From: Cupriavidus taiwanensis LMG 19424
GTDB taxonomy: Bacteria > Pseudomonadota > Gammaproteobacteria > Burkholderiales > Burkholderiaceae
NCBI RefSeq assembly: GCF_000069785.1
Contig: NC_010528.1
Span: 868,001-932,000 of the forward strand
Reading direction: 5' to 3'
Length of the DNA stretch: 64,000 nucleotides
Positions 1-8,882 of the stretch are shown in pieces; position 1 is the stretch's first letter, and each line of letters opens with the position of its first letter. The notes beneath the pieces are model-generated. The model saw only the letters and a program-made list of their open reading frames with translations. It searched no databases and was not told the DNA's origin. The translations under genes were made by a program, and so were the position numbers.

Positions 1-734
1 TGCTGGAGAACGACCTGGTGGAAGCGATCGTCGGCCTGCCCACCGACATGTTCTACAACACCGGCATCGCGACCTACGTCTGGATCCTGTCCAACAAGAA
101 GCCGGAGGACCGCAAGGGCTGGGTGCAGCTGATCGACGCTTCCAGCTTTTGGCAGAAGATGCGCAAGAGCCTGGGCAGCAAGCGCAAGGAAATGAACGAC
201 GAGCAGATCGCGATGGTGACGCGGCTGTTCGGCGACTTCGTCGAGGCCGAGACGGCGACGGTGCTGGATGCGGACGGCAAGGAGGTTGGGCGCTACGTGG
301 TGGCGGCCACCGCGCAGCCGCCGGAAGCGCCAGTTGGCGGGCGGGTCAAGCTCGCGCCGATTTCGCGAATCTTCCGCAACGAGGAGTTCGGCTACACGAC
401 CATCACGGTGGAGCGGCCGCTGCGCGACGAGAACGGGCAATTGATGCTTGGCGTGAAGGGCAAGCAGAAGGGCAAGCCGCAGGCGGACAGCTCGCTACGG
501 GATACGGAAAACGTGCCGCTTGACGAGGAGATCGACGCCTACTTTGTGCGCGAGGTGTTGCCCCATGCACCCGATGCGTGGGTCGACGACGACAAGAGCA
601 AGGTCGGCTACGAGATTCCGTTCAACCGTCATTTCTATGTGTTCGAACCACCGCGCGATCTGCACACCATCGATGAGGAATTGAAGGCAGTGTCGGTAAA
701 TATCATGCGCATGCTGGAGGAGTTGGCGGAATGA
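1..734 (+). CDS. hsdM: Type I restriction-modification DNA methyltransferase HsdM, C-terminal part
   Basis: This is the C-terminal ~243 residues of the adenine-N6 methyltransferase subunit of a type I restriction-modification system; the start lies left of the window. The reading frame is open from base 3 (LENDLVEAIVGLPTDMFYNT), a conserved stretch of HsdM that follows the catalytic domain, and continues with WILSNKKPEDRKGWVQLIDA. The SAM-binding and NPPY/DPPF motifs are upstream of the window and cannot be checked. The stop overlaps the hsdS start in ATGA (731-734), so the two genes are translationally coupled. In the M2S1 complex HsdM methylates one adenine per strand of the site chosen by HsdS. 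Confidence 0.93.
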   Translation, partial: LENDLVEAIVGLPTDMFYNTGIATYVWILSNKKPEDRKGWVQLIDASSFWQKMRKSLGSKRKEMNDEQIAMVTRLFGDFVEAETATVLDADGKEVGRYVVAATAQPPEAPVGGRVKLAPISRIFRNEEFGYTTITVERPLRDENGQLMLGVKGKQKGKPQADSSLRDTENVPLDEEIDAYFVREVLPHAPDAWVDDDKSKVGYEIPFNRHFYVFEPPRDLHTIDEELKAVSVNIMRMLEELAE

Positions 735-2107
735 GTCTCCAGCGATATGCGGCTTACCGCGATAGCGGCATTGACTGGTTGGGCGATATGCCGGCACATT
801 GGCAGGTCCGGCGCCTTCGATTTGCCGCGGAGTTCAATCCATCAAAATCGGAAGTTAGTCACCTCGATCGAGACACGCTTGTTTCCTTCCTTCCGATGGA
901 TGCGATAGGTGAAGAGGGCTCACTCGTTTTGGAGCAGGTACGCCAGGTCTCACAGGTAGAGACTGGCTATACCTATTTCCACGAGGGCGACGTCGCCTTT
1001 GCCAAAATCACGCCTTGCTTTGAAAATGGTAAAGGCGCGGTCATGCGGGGCTTGCTCGGCGGAGTTGGTTTTGGGACCACGGAGTTGATTGTCGCGCGGC
1101 CGCGATCTGATGTGACCTGCAGTGAGTACTTGCACTGGCTCTTTTGTTCTATTCCCTTCCGAAAACTTGGGGAGGGTGCCATGTACGGCGCCGGTGGTCA
1201 GAAGCGAGTTCCCGAGGATTTTGCTCGCGACTTTGCCATTGCTTTTCCCCCTCTCTCGGAGCAGAACGCCATTGTCACCTTTCTCTACAGCGAAACCAGC
1301 AAGATCGACACCTTGATATCCGAGCAGGATAAGCTGCTTGTTCTGCTGGCTGAGAAGCGGCAGGCGACGATTTCTCGGATCGTAACGCGCGGTCTTGAGC
1401 CGAAGGTGCAAATCAAGAGTGTTGGCGCCGACTGGCTTGGTGAGATTCCAATCCATTGGCAGGCCAAAAGGGTTAAATGGCTCACAAGCTCGATTGAGCA
1501 AGGATGGAGTCCCCAGTGCGAAAACTACCCCGCCGAAGGGGAAAACGAATGGGGTGTATTGAAGGTGGGATGCGTGAACGGCGGCGTGTTCGATGCCGCA
1601 GAAAATAAGAAGTTGCCTCCTGAACTGGAGCCATTTCCGGAATATTCATTACGTAAAGGTGATTTACTCATCTCTAGGGCGAATACCCGTGAGTTGGTAG
1701 GCAGTGCGGCCGTTGTACCAAAGGATTTTCACCGGTTGCTTTTGTGTGACAAGCTCTATCGGCTGCGGCTGGACCAAGCTAAGTGCACGCCGGAGTTTCT
1801 GGCAGCATACCTTGCTACGGGTGAGGCTCGGGGCCAAATTGAGCTTGGTGCAACGGGCGCGAGCAGTTCCATGCTGAACATCGGGCAATCGGTCATTATG
1901 GACCTTCTTGTCCCGCTTCCTCCTGCGGAAGAGCAAGCCGCGATCATGGATTTTTTGAATGCTGAACTAGATAGACTCGAACGGCTGTCGCTTGCTGCCA
2001 ATAAATCCATTGATTTGCTTAAGGCGCGCCGCACTGCGCTAATTACTGCCGCTGTCACCGGCAAAATCGACGTCCGCAACGCCGTCCCCGACACTTTGGC
2101 CGCATGA
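731..2107 (+). CDS. hsdS: Type I restriction-modification specificity subunit HsdS
   Basis: The 458-residue protein has the two-fold HsdS layout: TRD1, central conserved coiled coil, TRD2, distal coiled coil. The repeat is visible: IDWLGDMPAHWQVRRLRFAA near residue 14 recurs as ADWLGEIPIHWQAKRVKWLT near residue 231. Each half ends in a PPLSEQNAI / PPAEEQAAI element followed by a long amphipathic helix (residues ~175-225 and ~400-450). The two TRDs read the two halves of a bipartite DNA site and direct both HsdM and HsdR. The gene overlaps hsdM and the next gene by four bases each. The TRDs are AT-richer than the flanks, as is common for exchanged TRD cassettes. The target sequence cannot be predicted here. 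Confidence 0.95.
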   Translation: MSLQRYAAYRDSGIDWLGDMPAHWQVRRLRFAAEFNPSKSEVSHLDRDTLVSFLPMDAIGEEGSLVLEQVRQVSQVETGYTYFHEGDVAFAKITPCFENGKGAVMRGLLGGVGFGTTELIVARPRSDVTCSEYLHWLFCSIPFRKLGEGAMYGAGGQKRVPEDFARDFAIAFPPLSEQNAIVTFLYSETSKIDTLISEQDKLLVLLAEKRQATISRIVTRGLEPKVQIKSVGADWLGEIPIHWQAKRVKWLTSSIEQGWSPQCENYPAEGENEWGVLKVGCVNGGVFDAAENKKLPPELEPFPEYSLRKGDLLISRANTRELVGSAAVVPKDFHRLLLCDKLYRLRLDQAKCTPEFLAAYLATGEARGQIELGATGASSSMLNIGQSVIMDLLVPLPPAEEQAAIMDFLNAELDRLERLSLAANKSIDLLKARRTALITAAVTGKIDVRNAVPDTLAA

Positions 2108-3057
2108 GCGACATCCAACTCTTCCGCCTGAGCAACGGCGCAGCCTTAGAACTTCCCGGCCATGCAGCCGCCCTGGAGCGCCATCTGCAGACGCTGATCG
2201 AGTCGCAGATGTCTACTTTCCTTGGCGTGCGCTTTCTTGCCAGCGAGTACGCCACGGGCAAGACCCATAAGGGCCGCATCGATTCCCTTGGTCTCGATGA
2301 AAACAACTGCCCGGTCATCATCGAGTACAAGCGGGACAGCAAGGAGAACGTCATCAACCAGGGGCTGTTCTATCTGGACTGGCTGCTCGACCACCAGGCC
2401 GAGTTTCGCTGGCTGGTGATGGAAAAGCTGGGCAAGGATGTTGCCGAGCGAATCGAATGGGCCGGCACGCGCCTGCTTTGCATTGCCGCGGATTTCACGC
2501 GATACGACCAGTACGCAGTGCAGCAGATTCCCCGCAATATCGAGCTGCTTCGCTACAAAATGTTTGGTGACGATCTTCTGTTGCTGGAACTGGTGAACGC
2601 CAACAGCGTGCCCGATGCTACGACGGCGAAGAGCAATGCCGACACTGTTGGGGGCGCCACTGCCGAGTCGGCCGCCGATTCCGCTTCGGTAAAACCGGGC
2701 GGCAAGGACAAATCGCTGATGGAGCAGTTGGAACTGGCTTCGCCGCAGCTTCGGGACCTCTACGCAGAGACCAAGGGTTATATGGCCTCGCTAGGCGATG
2801 ACGTACAAGAGAAACAGCTGAAACTCTACACTGCCTTCAAGCGCCTGAAGAACTTCGCCTGCGTGCTCGTCTATCCGCAACGGCTAGTGCTCACTCTCAA
2901 GCTGGATCCGGCCACCGTTGCCCTCGAAGAGGGCTTTAGTCGGGACGTCAGCCAGGTTGGCCACTGGGGTACGGGCGATCTGGAGGTGTATCTGCGTACG
3001 CCCGCCGACCTCGAACGCGCCAAGCCACTCATCGAGCGCAGCTACAACGAAAACTAA
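2104..3057 (+). CDS. PD-(D/E)XK nuclease-like protein with DUF5655-type C-terminus, inside the hsd operon
   Basis: A 317-residue protein lies between hsdS and hsdR and overlaps hsdS by ATGA. Residues ~25-130 resemble the DUF91/NucS-type PD-(D/E)XK fold: Asp60 in GRIDSLG, then a beta strand ending in IIEYKR with Glu74 and Lys76, spaced as in active members. Residues ~215-315 match the DUF5655 type seen at the C-terminus of such proteins (KLYTAFKRLKNFACVLVYPQ). A middle stretch (~175-200) is Ala/Ser/Asp-rich and probably a linker. Genes of this kind are often found inside type I RM loci, but their function is not settled. Position suggests a role with, or alongside, the Hsd complex. Active-site residues are intact, so it may cut or bind DNA; this is inference. 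Confidence 0.8.
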   Translation: MSDIQLFRLSNGAALELPGHAAALERHLQTLIESQMSTFLGVRFLASEYATGKTHKGRIDSLGLDENNCPVIIEYKRDSKENVINQGLFYLDWLLDHQAEFRWLVMEKLGKDVAERIEWAGTRLLCIAADFTRYDQYAVQQIPRNIELLRYKMFGDDLLLLELVNANSVPDATTAKSNADTVGGATAESAADSASVKPGGKDKSLMEQLELASPQLRDLYAETKGYMASLGDDVQEKQLKLYTAFKRLKNFACVLVYPQRLVLTLKLDPATVALEEGFSRDVSQVGHWGTGDLEVYLRTPADLERAKPLIERSYNEN

Positions 3058-3097
3058 TCGCGTCGCGCCCAGCCGACAATAATCGCCTCGCCTTCCG

Positions 3098-6000
3098 ATG
3101 AGCACCCTACACCAGGAACACCATTTCGAGACTGAAATCTGCCAGCACCTGGCCGCCGACGGCTGGCTCTATGCAGAAGGCGACACCGCCCACTACGACC
3201 GCGCCAGCGCCCTCTACCTGCCTGATCTGCTGGCCTGGATCGAAGCCACCCAGCTTGACGCCTGGCAGCGCCTATCCAAGACTCATGGCCCGGCGCTGAA
3301 GGAGCGGCTGGCCGAGCGCGTGCGCAAGAGCCTGAACGAGCGCGGCACCCTCGACGTGCTGCGGCGCGGGGTCGAGATGCTGGGCCTGAAGGAGGCGCTG
3401 ACGGTAGCGCAGTTCCGGCCCGCGCTGGCGATCAACCCGGTCATCCAGCAGCACTACGCCGCCAACCGGTTGCGCGTGGTGCGGCAGGTGCGTCATTCGC
3501 CGAACAACCCGCAGGACGCGCTGGACCTGGTGCTTTTTCTGAACGGCATCGCCGTGGCCACGGCGGAACTGAAGTCCGACTTCACGCAGGGCGTGCTGGA
3601 CGCCGTCGATCAGTACCGCTTCGATCGTCACCCGCAGCCCAAGGGGGGCATGGCGGAGCCGCTGCTGTCCTTTCCCGGTGGCGCACTGGTGCATTTTGCG
3701 GTAAGCCAGGCCGAGGTGATGATGACCACGCGGCTGGCCGGTGCTGGGACGAATTTCCTGCCGTTCAACCGCGGCAACCAGGGCGGCAAGGGCAATGCGC
3801 CGAACCCGGACGGGTTTGCCACCGCCTATCTGTGGGAGGAAGTCTGGCGGCGCGACAGCTGGCTCGATATTCTGCATCGCTACCTGATCAACAAGCGTGA
3901 CAACCAGAAGCAGCCGAAGTCGGTCATCTTCCCGCGCTACCACCAGCTCGATGCCACCCGCCGCATCGTCGCCGACGTGCTGGCGCAGGGACCTGGCGGG
4001 CGCTACCTGATTCAGCACTCCGCCGGCTCCGGCAAGACTAACTCCATCGCCTGGACCGCCCACTTCCTGGCCGATCTGCACGATGCCAGCCACCGGAAGC
4101 TCTTCGACAGCGTGCTGGTCGTGTCGGACCGCACCGTGCTCGACGCCCAGTTGCAGGAGGCCATCTTCGACTTCGGGCGCACCACCGGCGTGGTAGAGAG
4201 CATCACCAGCGAGAGCGGCAGCAAGAGCGCGCAACTGGGGCAGGCGCTGAAGGACGGTAAGAAGATCATCGTCTGCACCATCCAGACCTTTCCCTTTGCA
4301 TTGCAGGCGGTGCAGGAACTGGCGGCCACCGAGGGCAAGCGCTTTGCGGTGATTGCCGATGAGGCGCACAGCTCGCAGACCGGCGAATCGGCGGCCAAGC
4401 TCAAGCAGTTGCTGTCGGCCGAGGAGTGGGTCGCGCTGCAGGATGGCGGCGAGATCGACACCGAGGGGCTGCTTGCCGTGCAGATGGAGGCGCGCAGCGG
4501 TGGCAAGGGCGGCAACGGCCTGACCTACGTAGCCTTCACCGCCACGCCCAAGCAGAAGACGCTTGAACTCTTCGGCCGTCCCGGCCCGGACGGGCTGCCG
4601 CAGCCCTTCCACAGCTATTCGATGCGCCAGGCCATCGAGGAGGGTTTTATCCTCGACGTGCTGAAGAACTACACGACCTACAAGCTCGCTTTCAAGCTGG
4701 CCCACGATGGCCAGGAATATGACGAGAAGGAAGTCGAGCGTAGCACCGCGATGAAGGGCATCATGCAATGGGTGCGGCTACATCCGTACAACATCGCCCA
4801 GAAGGTGCAGGTAGTGGTGGAGCACTACCGCGAGAATGTGCAGCCGCTGCTGGACGGCAAGGCAAAGGCGATGGTCGTGGTCGGCAGCCGCAAGGAGGCG
4901 GTGCGCTGGCAGAAGGCCATCCGCGCCTACATCGAGAGGATGAATTATCCGCTGGGCGTGCTGGTGGCCTTTTCCGGGGAGGTGGAAGACCCGGAGAGTT
5001 TCGCTGAGCCGGTCAGCGAGCACAGCAAGGACCTGAATCCCGGTCTGAAGGGCAAGGACATCCGCGAAGCCTTCGCCGATCCGGGCTACCATCTGCTGCT
5101 GGTCGCCAACAAATTCCAGACGGGATTTGACCAGCCGCTGCTGTGCGGCATGTACGTCGACAAGATGCTCGGTGGCATCCAGGCGGTGCAAACCCTGTCG
5201 CGCCTGAACCGGGCCTACCCCGGCAAGGATACGACCTACATCCTCGACTTCGTCAACGATGCGCAGGAGATCCTGAAGGCGTTCAAGACCTACTACGCGA
5301 CCGCCGAGTTGGAGGCCACCACCGATCCGCATCTGGTCTACGACCTGCGCGCCAAACTGGATGCCGCAGGCCACTACGACGACTTTGAGGTGGCGCGCGT
5401 GGTGAAGGTCGAGATGGATCCGAAAGGCACCCAGGCACAACTCAGCACCGCTATCGCGCCCGTGGCCGACCGCCTGCTCAGGCGCTACAAGACGGCGCAG
5501 CAGGACCGCATCGACGCCCAGTCCCGCCACGACGACAAGGCGGCCGAGGCGGCCCGCGAGACGATGGAAACGTTGGTGCTGTTTCGCAACGACATGGGCG
5601 CTTACAGCCGCCTGTACGCCTTCCTGTCGCAGATCTTCGACTACGGCAACACCGACATTGAGAAGCGCTTCCTGTTCTACAAGCGCCTGATCCCGCTGCT
5701 CGACTTTGGGCGCGAACGCGACACCGTGGACCTGTCTAAGGTTGTGCTGACGCACCACAAGCTGCGCCATACCGGCCAGCAGACGCTACCCCTGAGCCAA
5801 GGGGAAGCGCCGAAGCTGCCGCCAATGGATGGCGTGGGAAGTGGCGCCGTGCAGGAAAAACAGAAGGAGTTGTTGCAAGAAATTATCCATAAGGTCAATG
5901 GCCTTTTCGAAGGCGAACTGACTGACGATGACCAGTTGACGTACGTGAATGGCGTGATCAAAGGCAAGCTGCTGGAAAACCCGACATTGGTCCAGCAGGC

Positions 6001-6223
6001 GGCCAGCAACAGCAAGGAGCAGTTTGCCAATTCGCCCGACCTGAAGGACGCGCTGATGCAGGCCATCATTGATGCATTCGAAGCTCACACAGCCATGAGT
6101 ACGCAGGCACTGGGATCGGAGCGCGTACGCGAAGGACTGAAGGATATTCTGCTCGGACCGGCTCAATTGTATGAGGCGCTACGGGCACAGCCGGGAGTGC
6201 CACCGACCGCGGGGAGACTCTAG
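3098..6223 (+). CDS. hsdR: Type I restriction enzyme HsdR, endonuclease and translocase subunit
   Basis: The 1041-residue motor subunit translocates DNA toward the enzyme and cuts it at a distance from the HsdS site. An N-terminal nuclease domain is visible (ALDLVLFLNGIAVATAELKS, with the ExK pair near residue 155). Helicase motifs follow: Walker A GSGKTNS near 309, DEAH box IADEAHSS near 420, FTATPK near 480, and the RecA2 motif LSRLNRAYPGK near 700. The C-terminus is helical and probably contacts HsdM/HsdS. Length and motif spacing are normal and the frame is intact, so the system looks restriction-competent, provided the unseen part of hsdM is intact. It starts 41 bp after the nuclease-like gene on the same strand. 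Confidence 0.95.
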   Translation: MSTLHQEHHFETEICQHLAADGWLYAEGDTAHYDRASALYLPDLLAWIEATQLDAWQRLSKTHGPALKERLAERVRKSLNERGTLDVLRRGVEMLGLKEALTVAQFRPALAINPVIQQHYAANRLRVVRQVRHSPNNPQDALDLVLFLNGIAVATAELKSDFTQGVLDAVDQYRFDRHPQPKGGMAEPLLSFPGGALVHFAVSQAEVMMTTRLAGAGTNFLPFNRGNQGGKGNAPNPDGFATAYLWEEVWRRDSWLDILHRYLINKRDNQKQPKSVIFPRYHQLDATRRIVADVLAQGPGGRYLIQHSAGSGKTNSIAWTAHFLADLHDASHRKLFDSVLVVSDRTVLDAQLQEAIFDFGRTTGVVESITSESGSKSAQLGQALKDGKKIIVCTIQTFPFALQAVQELAATEGKRFAVIADEAHSSQTGESAAKLKQLLSAEEWVALQDGGEIDTEGLLAVQMEARSGGKGGNGLTYVAFTATPKQKTLELFGRPGPDGLPQPFHSYSMRQAIEEGFILDVLKNYTTYKLAFKLAHDGQEYDEKEVERSTAMKGIMQWVRLHPYNIAQKVQVVVEHYRENVQPLLDGKAKAMVVVGSRKEAVRWQKAIRAYIERMNYPLGVLVAFSGEVEDPESFAEPVSEHSKDLNPGLKGKDIREAFADPGYHLLLVANKFQTGFDQPLLCGMYVDKMLGGIQAVQTLSRLNRAYPGKDTTYILDFVNDAQEILKAFKTYYATAELEATTDPHLVYDLRAKLDAAGHYDDFEVARVVKVEMDPKGTQAQLSTAIAPVADRLLRRYKTAQQDRIDAQSRHDDKAAEAARETMETLVLFRNDMGAYSRLYAFLSQIFDYGNTDIEKRFLFYKRLIPLLDFGRERDTVDLSKVVLTHHKLRHTGQQTLPLSQGEAPKLPPMDGVGSGAVQEKQKELLQEIIHKVNGLFEGELTDDDQLTYVNGVIKGKLLENPTLVQQAASNSKEQFANSPDLKDALMQAIIDAFEAHTAMSTQALGSERVREGLKDILLGPAQLYEALRAQPGVPPTAGRL

Positions 6224-6336
6224 TTCTCGAATACACTTAGGCGTGGTTGGCTCGCACCGAGGGAGGTCTGCCCACGTGGATGCTTTGGGGTTTGCCGTCG
6301 CTCTTTGTCGCTTAAGGTCGTTACGCTGAACGGAGC

Positions 6337-6630
6337 ATGGCTATGCACGGTACAGTCATCATTGTCGTCGGCACGATTACGCTGGTGCTGGTCGGCGTGT
6401 GGGTGGCCTGGAAGGTAATCGTTTATCTTGATCGAGCGAGAACCCGCAGGCTGGAGGACGCAGATTACGTCACCATGTGCGTCTATGGCGAGAATGGCAT
6501 GCGGTTTCGCGTACGTCGCCACGTCTTGGAAATGTCCAGTCTGGACGATGGTTATGAGGTTCCGGCGTTCCTGTGCAAGCGGTCGCTGGCGCCGGATGAT
6601 TCAATGCCAAATGGTCGCAAAGGGCAGTGA
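6337..6630 (+). CDS. Small single-pass membrane protein, unknown function
   Basis: A 97-residue protein with an N-terminal hydrophobic helix (residues ~4-28, rich in V, I, L, W) followed by a basic stretch RARTRR and a short soluble domain. No family was recognised. Two start codons are possible: 6337 and 6343; the GGAG at about 6332 fits the second better by spacing. It lies 113 bp after hsdR on the same strand, but belongs to the accessory island and need not be part of the RM operon. Confidence is moderate because there is no homology support. Confidence 0.45.
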   Translation: MAMHGTVIIVVGTITLVLVGVWVAWKVIVYLDRARTRRLEDADYVTMCVYGENGMRFRVRRHVLEMSSLDDGYEVPAFLCKRSLAPDDSMPNGRKGQ

Positions 6631-6960
6631 CGGCGTTGCAGGCTAGGACGTTCCGTGGCCAGGCATAACCGTGCTTCACCGTCGACGTTGCTGGCACGAT
6701 GCGCGGCGTCCTGATAGCTTTCAAAAGCCGGTCCAGGACCAGCCAGAGGCAGGGTCCCCGACCTCTGGGGGAGTGACAGCCGAGGTCGGTCCCAGTTATC
6801 TCGGGAGAGTGGAACTAGGAGGCAACGCGCCAGCCATCCTCACATTGAAAAAGCTGGCGGATTCCCTTTGAGGTCGGCATGGCTGACTTAATGGCGGATG
6901 CGGGGGCTGTCGAGCGCTTTTGAATTTGCGTCGGTCCGATGTGGTTGCTGAATCCCGGAT
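6631..6960. other. Stretch without an intact gene
   Basis: About 330 bp between two convergent small genes. The only recognisable content is the XRE-like remnant listed separately at 6770-6871. No promoter or terminator hairpin with a T-run was seen. Confidence 0.5.
6770..6871 (+). pseudogene. Remnant of an XRE-family helix-turn-helix regulator
   Basis: The frame ending at 6871 reads GPSYLGRVELGGNAPAILTL followed by KKLADSL. This matches the second half of a classical XRE helix-turn-helix (recognition helix plus the 'E-x-G...P-s-l-x-T-L-x-K-L-A-d-a-L' tail). The expected first helices (the 'R-x-x-x-G-x-S-Q-e-x-L-A' part) are not present upstream in any frame I could follow, and the frame stops at the end of the fold. 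I read it as a decayed fragment rather than a functional gene. Confidence 0.4.
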
Positions 6961-7371
6961 TTAAATTGAATTAAGCTGCTTCCAAGCCTCGATCTGCTTT
7001 TCGAGAGTATACAGCTTCATTTCATGATCGTCCGGCCATTCTGACATACACCTTGTCTTGATTTGTTCCAAAATATCCGCAGGAATTTCATTAGATTCGT
7101 ACTGGAAGAATCTGATGCCGGCGTCTAACTGATTTTTGACTGTGTGAAGCTCCATTTCGAAATCATAGGGCCAAGCCGCAGTCGAACTTTGAAATATCGG
7201 AATGGCAAAGACATTTTCACCCAATTCATTGCGAAGTTGCTGCAACTCGGCATATGCAGCGATCTGCTTATCCACAGTGTATTTCTGCATTTCAAAATCA
7301 TCAGGCCAATCCACCCTAGCCTTCGCAAGAATCCTATCTCGGATATCTGTCGGAATCGTAGACATCATCAC
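6961..7371 (-). CDS. Small protein made of three tandem WPDDFEM-type repeats, unknown function
   Basis: The 136-residue protein is almost entirely three copies of a ~40-residue unit. Their cores are WPDDFEMQKYTVDKQIAAYA, WPYDFEMELHTVKNQLDAGI and WPDDHEMKLYTLEKQIEAWK. Copies 1 and 3 are preceded by a helix of the type IP.DI...I...., and a Trp-Pro pair with acidic residues opens each unit. No signal peptide or membrane segment is present. GGGGGTG precedes three consecutive ATG codons at 7371. It lies 21 bp downstream of the YecR-like lipoprotein on the same strand, so the two are probably cotranscribed. I do not recognise the family; a structural or binding repeat is likely. The AT-rich sequence suggests transfer. 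Confidence 0.6.
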   Translation of the reverse strand: MMMSTIPTDIRDRILAKARVDWPDDFEMQKYTVDKQIAAYAELQQLRNELGENVFAIPIFQSSTAAWPYDFEMELHTVKNQLDAGIRFFQYESNEIPADILEQIKTRCMSEWPDDHEMKLYTLEKQIEAWKQLNSI

Positions 7372-7392
7372 CCCCTGTGAAGAATGTATGTA

Positions 7393-7719
7393 TTACCTCG
7401 ACGCAATCGGGGTGCCAGTGCATTGGTATTCGATTGTAACCATCCAACGGTTGCAACCGCTGCTTGAGGAGTTAATACACTTCTTCGTTGCGCCGCCAAA
7501 TGGCTCTGCTTCCTTATAGCCCCAAGCTGCGCATCGTTGTTTGGCTGTCGCGGCACCCTGTAACGTATTCACTTGGGGGGTCTCAAAAAGGCCATATTCG
7601 TAAGACATTTTGACCGTCCCGTCGGCCCTGCTGCCACCTGTGGCGACTAGTTTTTTAGGACTTGCGCAGGCAGTCAGAATGGCTACCGCACCAAGCATAA
7701 TAGTGGTCTTCATTTTCAT
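7393..7719 (-). CDS. YecR-like lipoprotein
   Basis: The 108-residue protein has a lipoprotein signal peptide (MKMKTTIMLGAVAILTAC), with the lipobox Cys at residue 18. The mature part resembles the YecR family: a first strand (VKMSYEYGLFETP), then C-x-x-W-G-Y near residue 65-68, and two further Cys around a W-x-V-T-I-E-Y-Q-C tail. It should sit in a membrane with a small periplasmic domain. Family function is unknown. A strong GGGGAGGGG ribosome site precedes ATG 7719. It is the first gene of a two-gene unit with the repeat protein at 6961-7371. Confidence 0.65.
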   Translation of the reverse strand: MKMKTTIMLGAVAILTACASPKKLVATGGSRADGTVKMSYEYGLFETPQVNTLQGAATAKQRCAAWGYKEAEPFGGATKKCINSSSSGCNRWMVTIEYQCTGTPIASR

Positions 7720-8078
7720 TTTCCCCTCCCCGTAAATATTGCAACCTGCGGACTCATGTGACCCGTTTCACCGGCTTTCGCCTTGTGGATGTATCGTACT
7801 TGATGAGCCCCATACCGCCCATACTCCGAATGGATGGTGATGCAGCGGCCGTCCCTCGTCTCGTCCCTTCGGTAGGTTCGTCGTTGGTCGGTTCGTTCGT
7901 GAACTATCAGTGATCACGACGCGCTGGCAAACATGCGGTCAGCGGGACTTCGACATTGTTGACTCGAATCGGAAAATCAACGATTCCACGAGATCGAAGC
8001 CGCCTCGGCGATCTCTTGGGCGCCGGTAACCGCGATCCCAGCTCGGCACGGAACTGCCTGAAGGTGCAGCGTGCTACT

Positions 8079-8694
8079 TCAGTTGGCCTCGGTATCTACA
8101 TCGTGGTTAGCAGCAACCAGATTGATCACATCACCACCATGAACCGATTTTGCATCGGTACGGCCCTGGCCGTGCTCGCGCTGAAATCGCGCCTGTACCT
8201 CCGGCGGAAGCTTCGCAAACGTGCCGACCGGCTCAATCATGGCCCGACGGTGTGCCGGGAAGGAGCGCAGGACGCGGGCAGTGATGGCGACAGCTTGTCC
8301 CCCGAAAGCCCGACTGGCGAAACCTTGACTCCTCCCTACGAGTTCTTGATCCCCCCTGGGATAAGTCGACGCCACCGACAGCCGCATCCGCCGAATCTTC
8401 CGACGCCGTTCCTGACCGGAACATCACCACGGGCGCTCGGCGCGGCGCCGCGAGGCGTGAGCCATGGCCTGCGCCGACGAACAAATCCCACGCGCCAGCG
8501 TCGACGGCCTCGGAATCGTGGGTGCCGTCCATGGTCATTTCGTCGGTCAGGCGCGCAGCTTCTCGATTGCAGATGACCTCGAACGTGCGCGAGATAGCAT
8601 CGTTCAATCGCGCGAGATCGGCAGCAAGCTTCGCGCTTGCGACCTGAATCGGCTGCGAGGTACAGGATGTTTCGCGGTGATCCTGGATCGACAA
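8079..8694 (-). pseudogene. Fragments of a large polyvalent-type protein
   Basis: Two minus-strand frames carry domain-like pieces. One reads MIEPVGTFAKLPPEVQARFQ and ends near 8079; the other, around 8490-8540, contains DAGAWDLFVG. The second also exists on the plus strand at about 11.8 kb (DAGAWDSFVG), next to a HExxH metallopeptidase remnant, so both may derive from the same kind of multidomain element protein. The frames differ and neither is complete. The assignment is by eye and is weak. Confidence 0.3.
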
Positions 8695-8843
8695 TCAGAG
8701 GGTCGCCTTTTAGGAATTTACCAAGCCGTTACGGTGCGAATCGCTGTGCAATGCGAATCCGCCGCTGTCTACGAGCGCTGTGGATTCGCTCGGCGCTCCA
8801 TTCGAGCTGCGGTTTCAGGGCGGATTGTCGAGATGATGGCTCG

Positions 8844-8849
8844 TATAAT
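8844..8849 (+). promoter_or_regulatory. Candidate -10 box (TATAAT) of the nuclease-like gene
   Basis: A perfect TATAAT hexamer lies 33 bp before the ATG at 8883, a normal distance for a short leader. A convincing -35 is not visible: the hexamer 17 bp upstream is CGGATT. The sequence turns AT-rich exactly here. Confidence 0.4.
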
Positions 8850-8882
8850 AACGTATTACGAAAACAGTCTGGAGAGGAATCC

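Larger units (their letters stand above)
7720..8882. other. Long stretch without an intact gene
   Basis: About 1.16 kb between the divergent lipoprotein gene and the nuclease-like gene at 8883. Several open frames exist but none has a ribosome site, coherent codon use or recognisable fold over its length. Minus-strand fragments between 8079 and 8694 look like pieces of a large polyvalent (plasmid/phage) protein and are listed as a pseudogene. A candidate -10 box for the next gene is at 8844-8849. Confidence 0.5.

Noticed and set aside
3272..4768. Long minus-strand open frame opposite hsdR
   Set aside because: No ribosome site or recognisable domain. HsdR motifs on the plus strand explain the region.
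7956..8576. Plus-strand frame of 206 codons in the island gap
   Set aside because: No ribosome site, mixed composition and no domain; it overlaps better minus-strand remnants.
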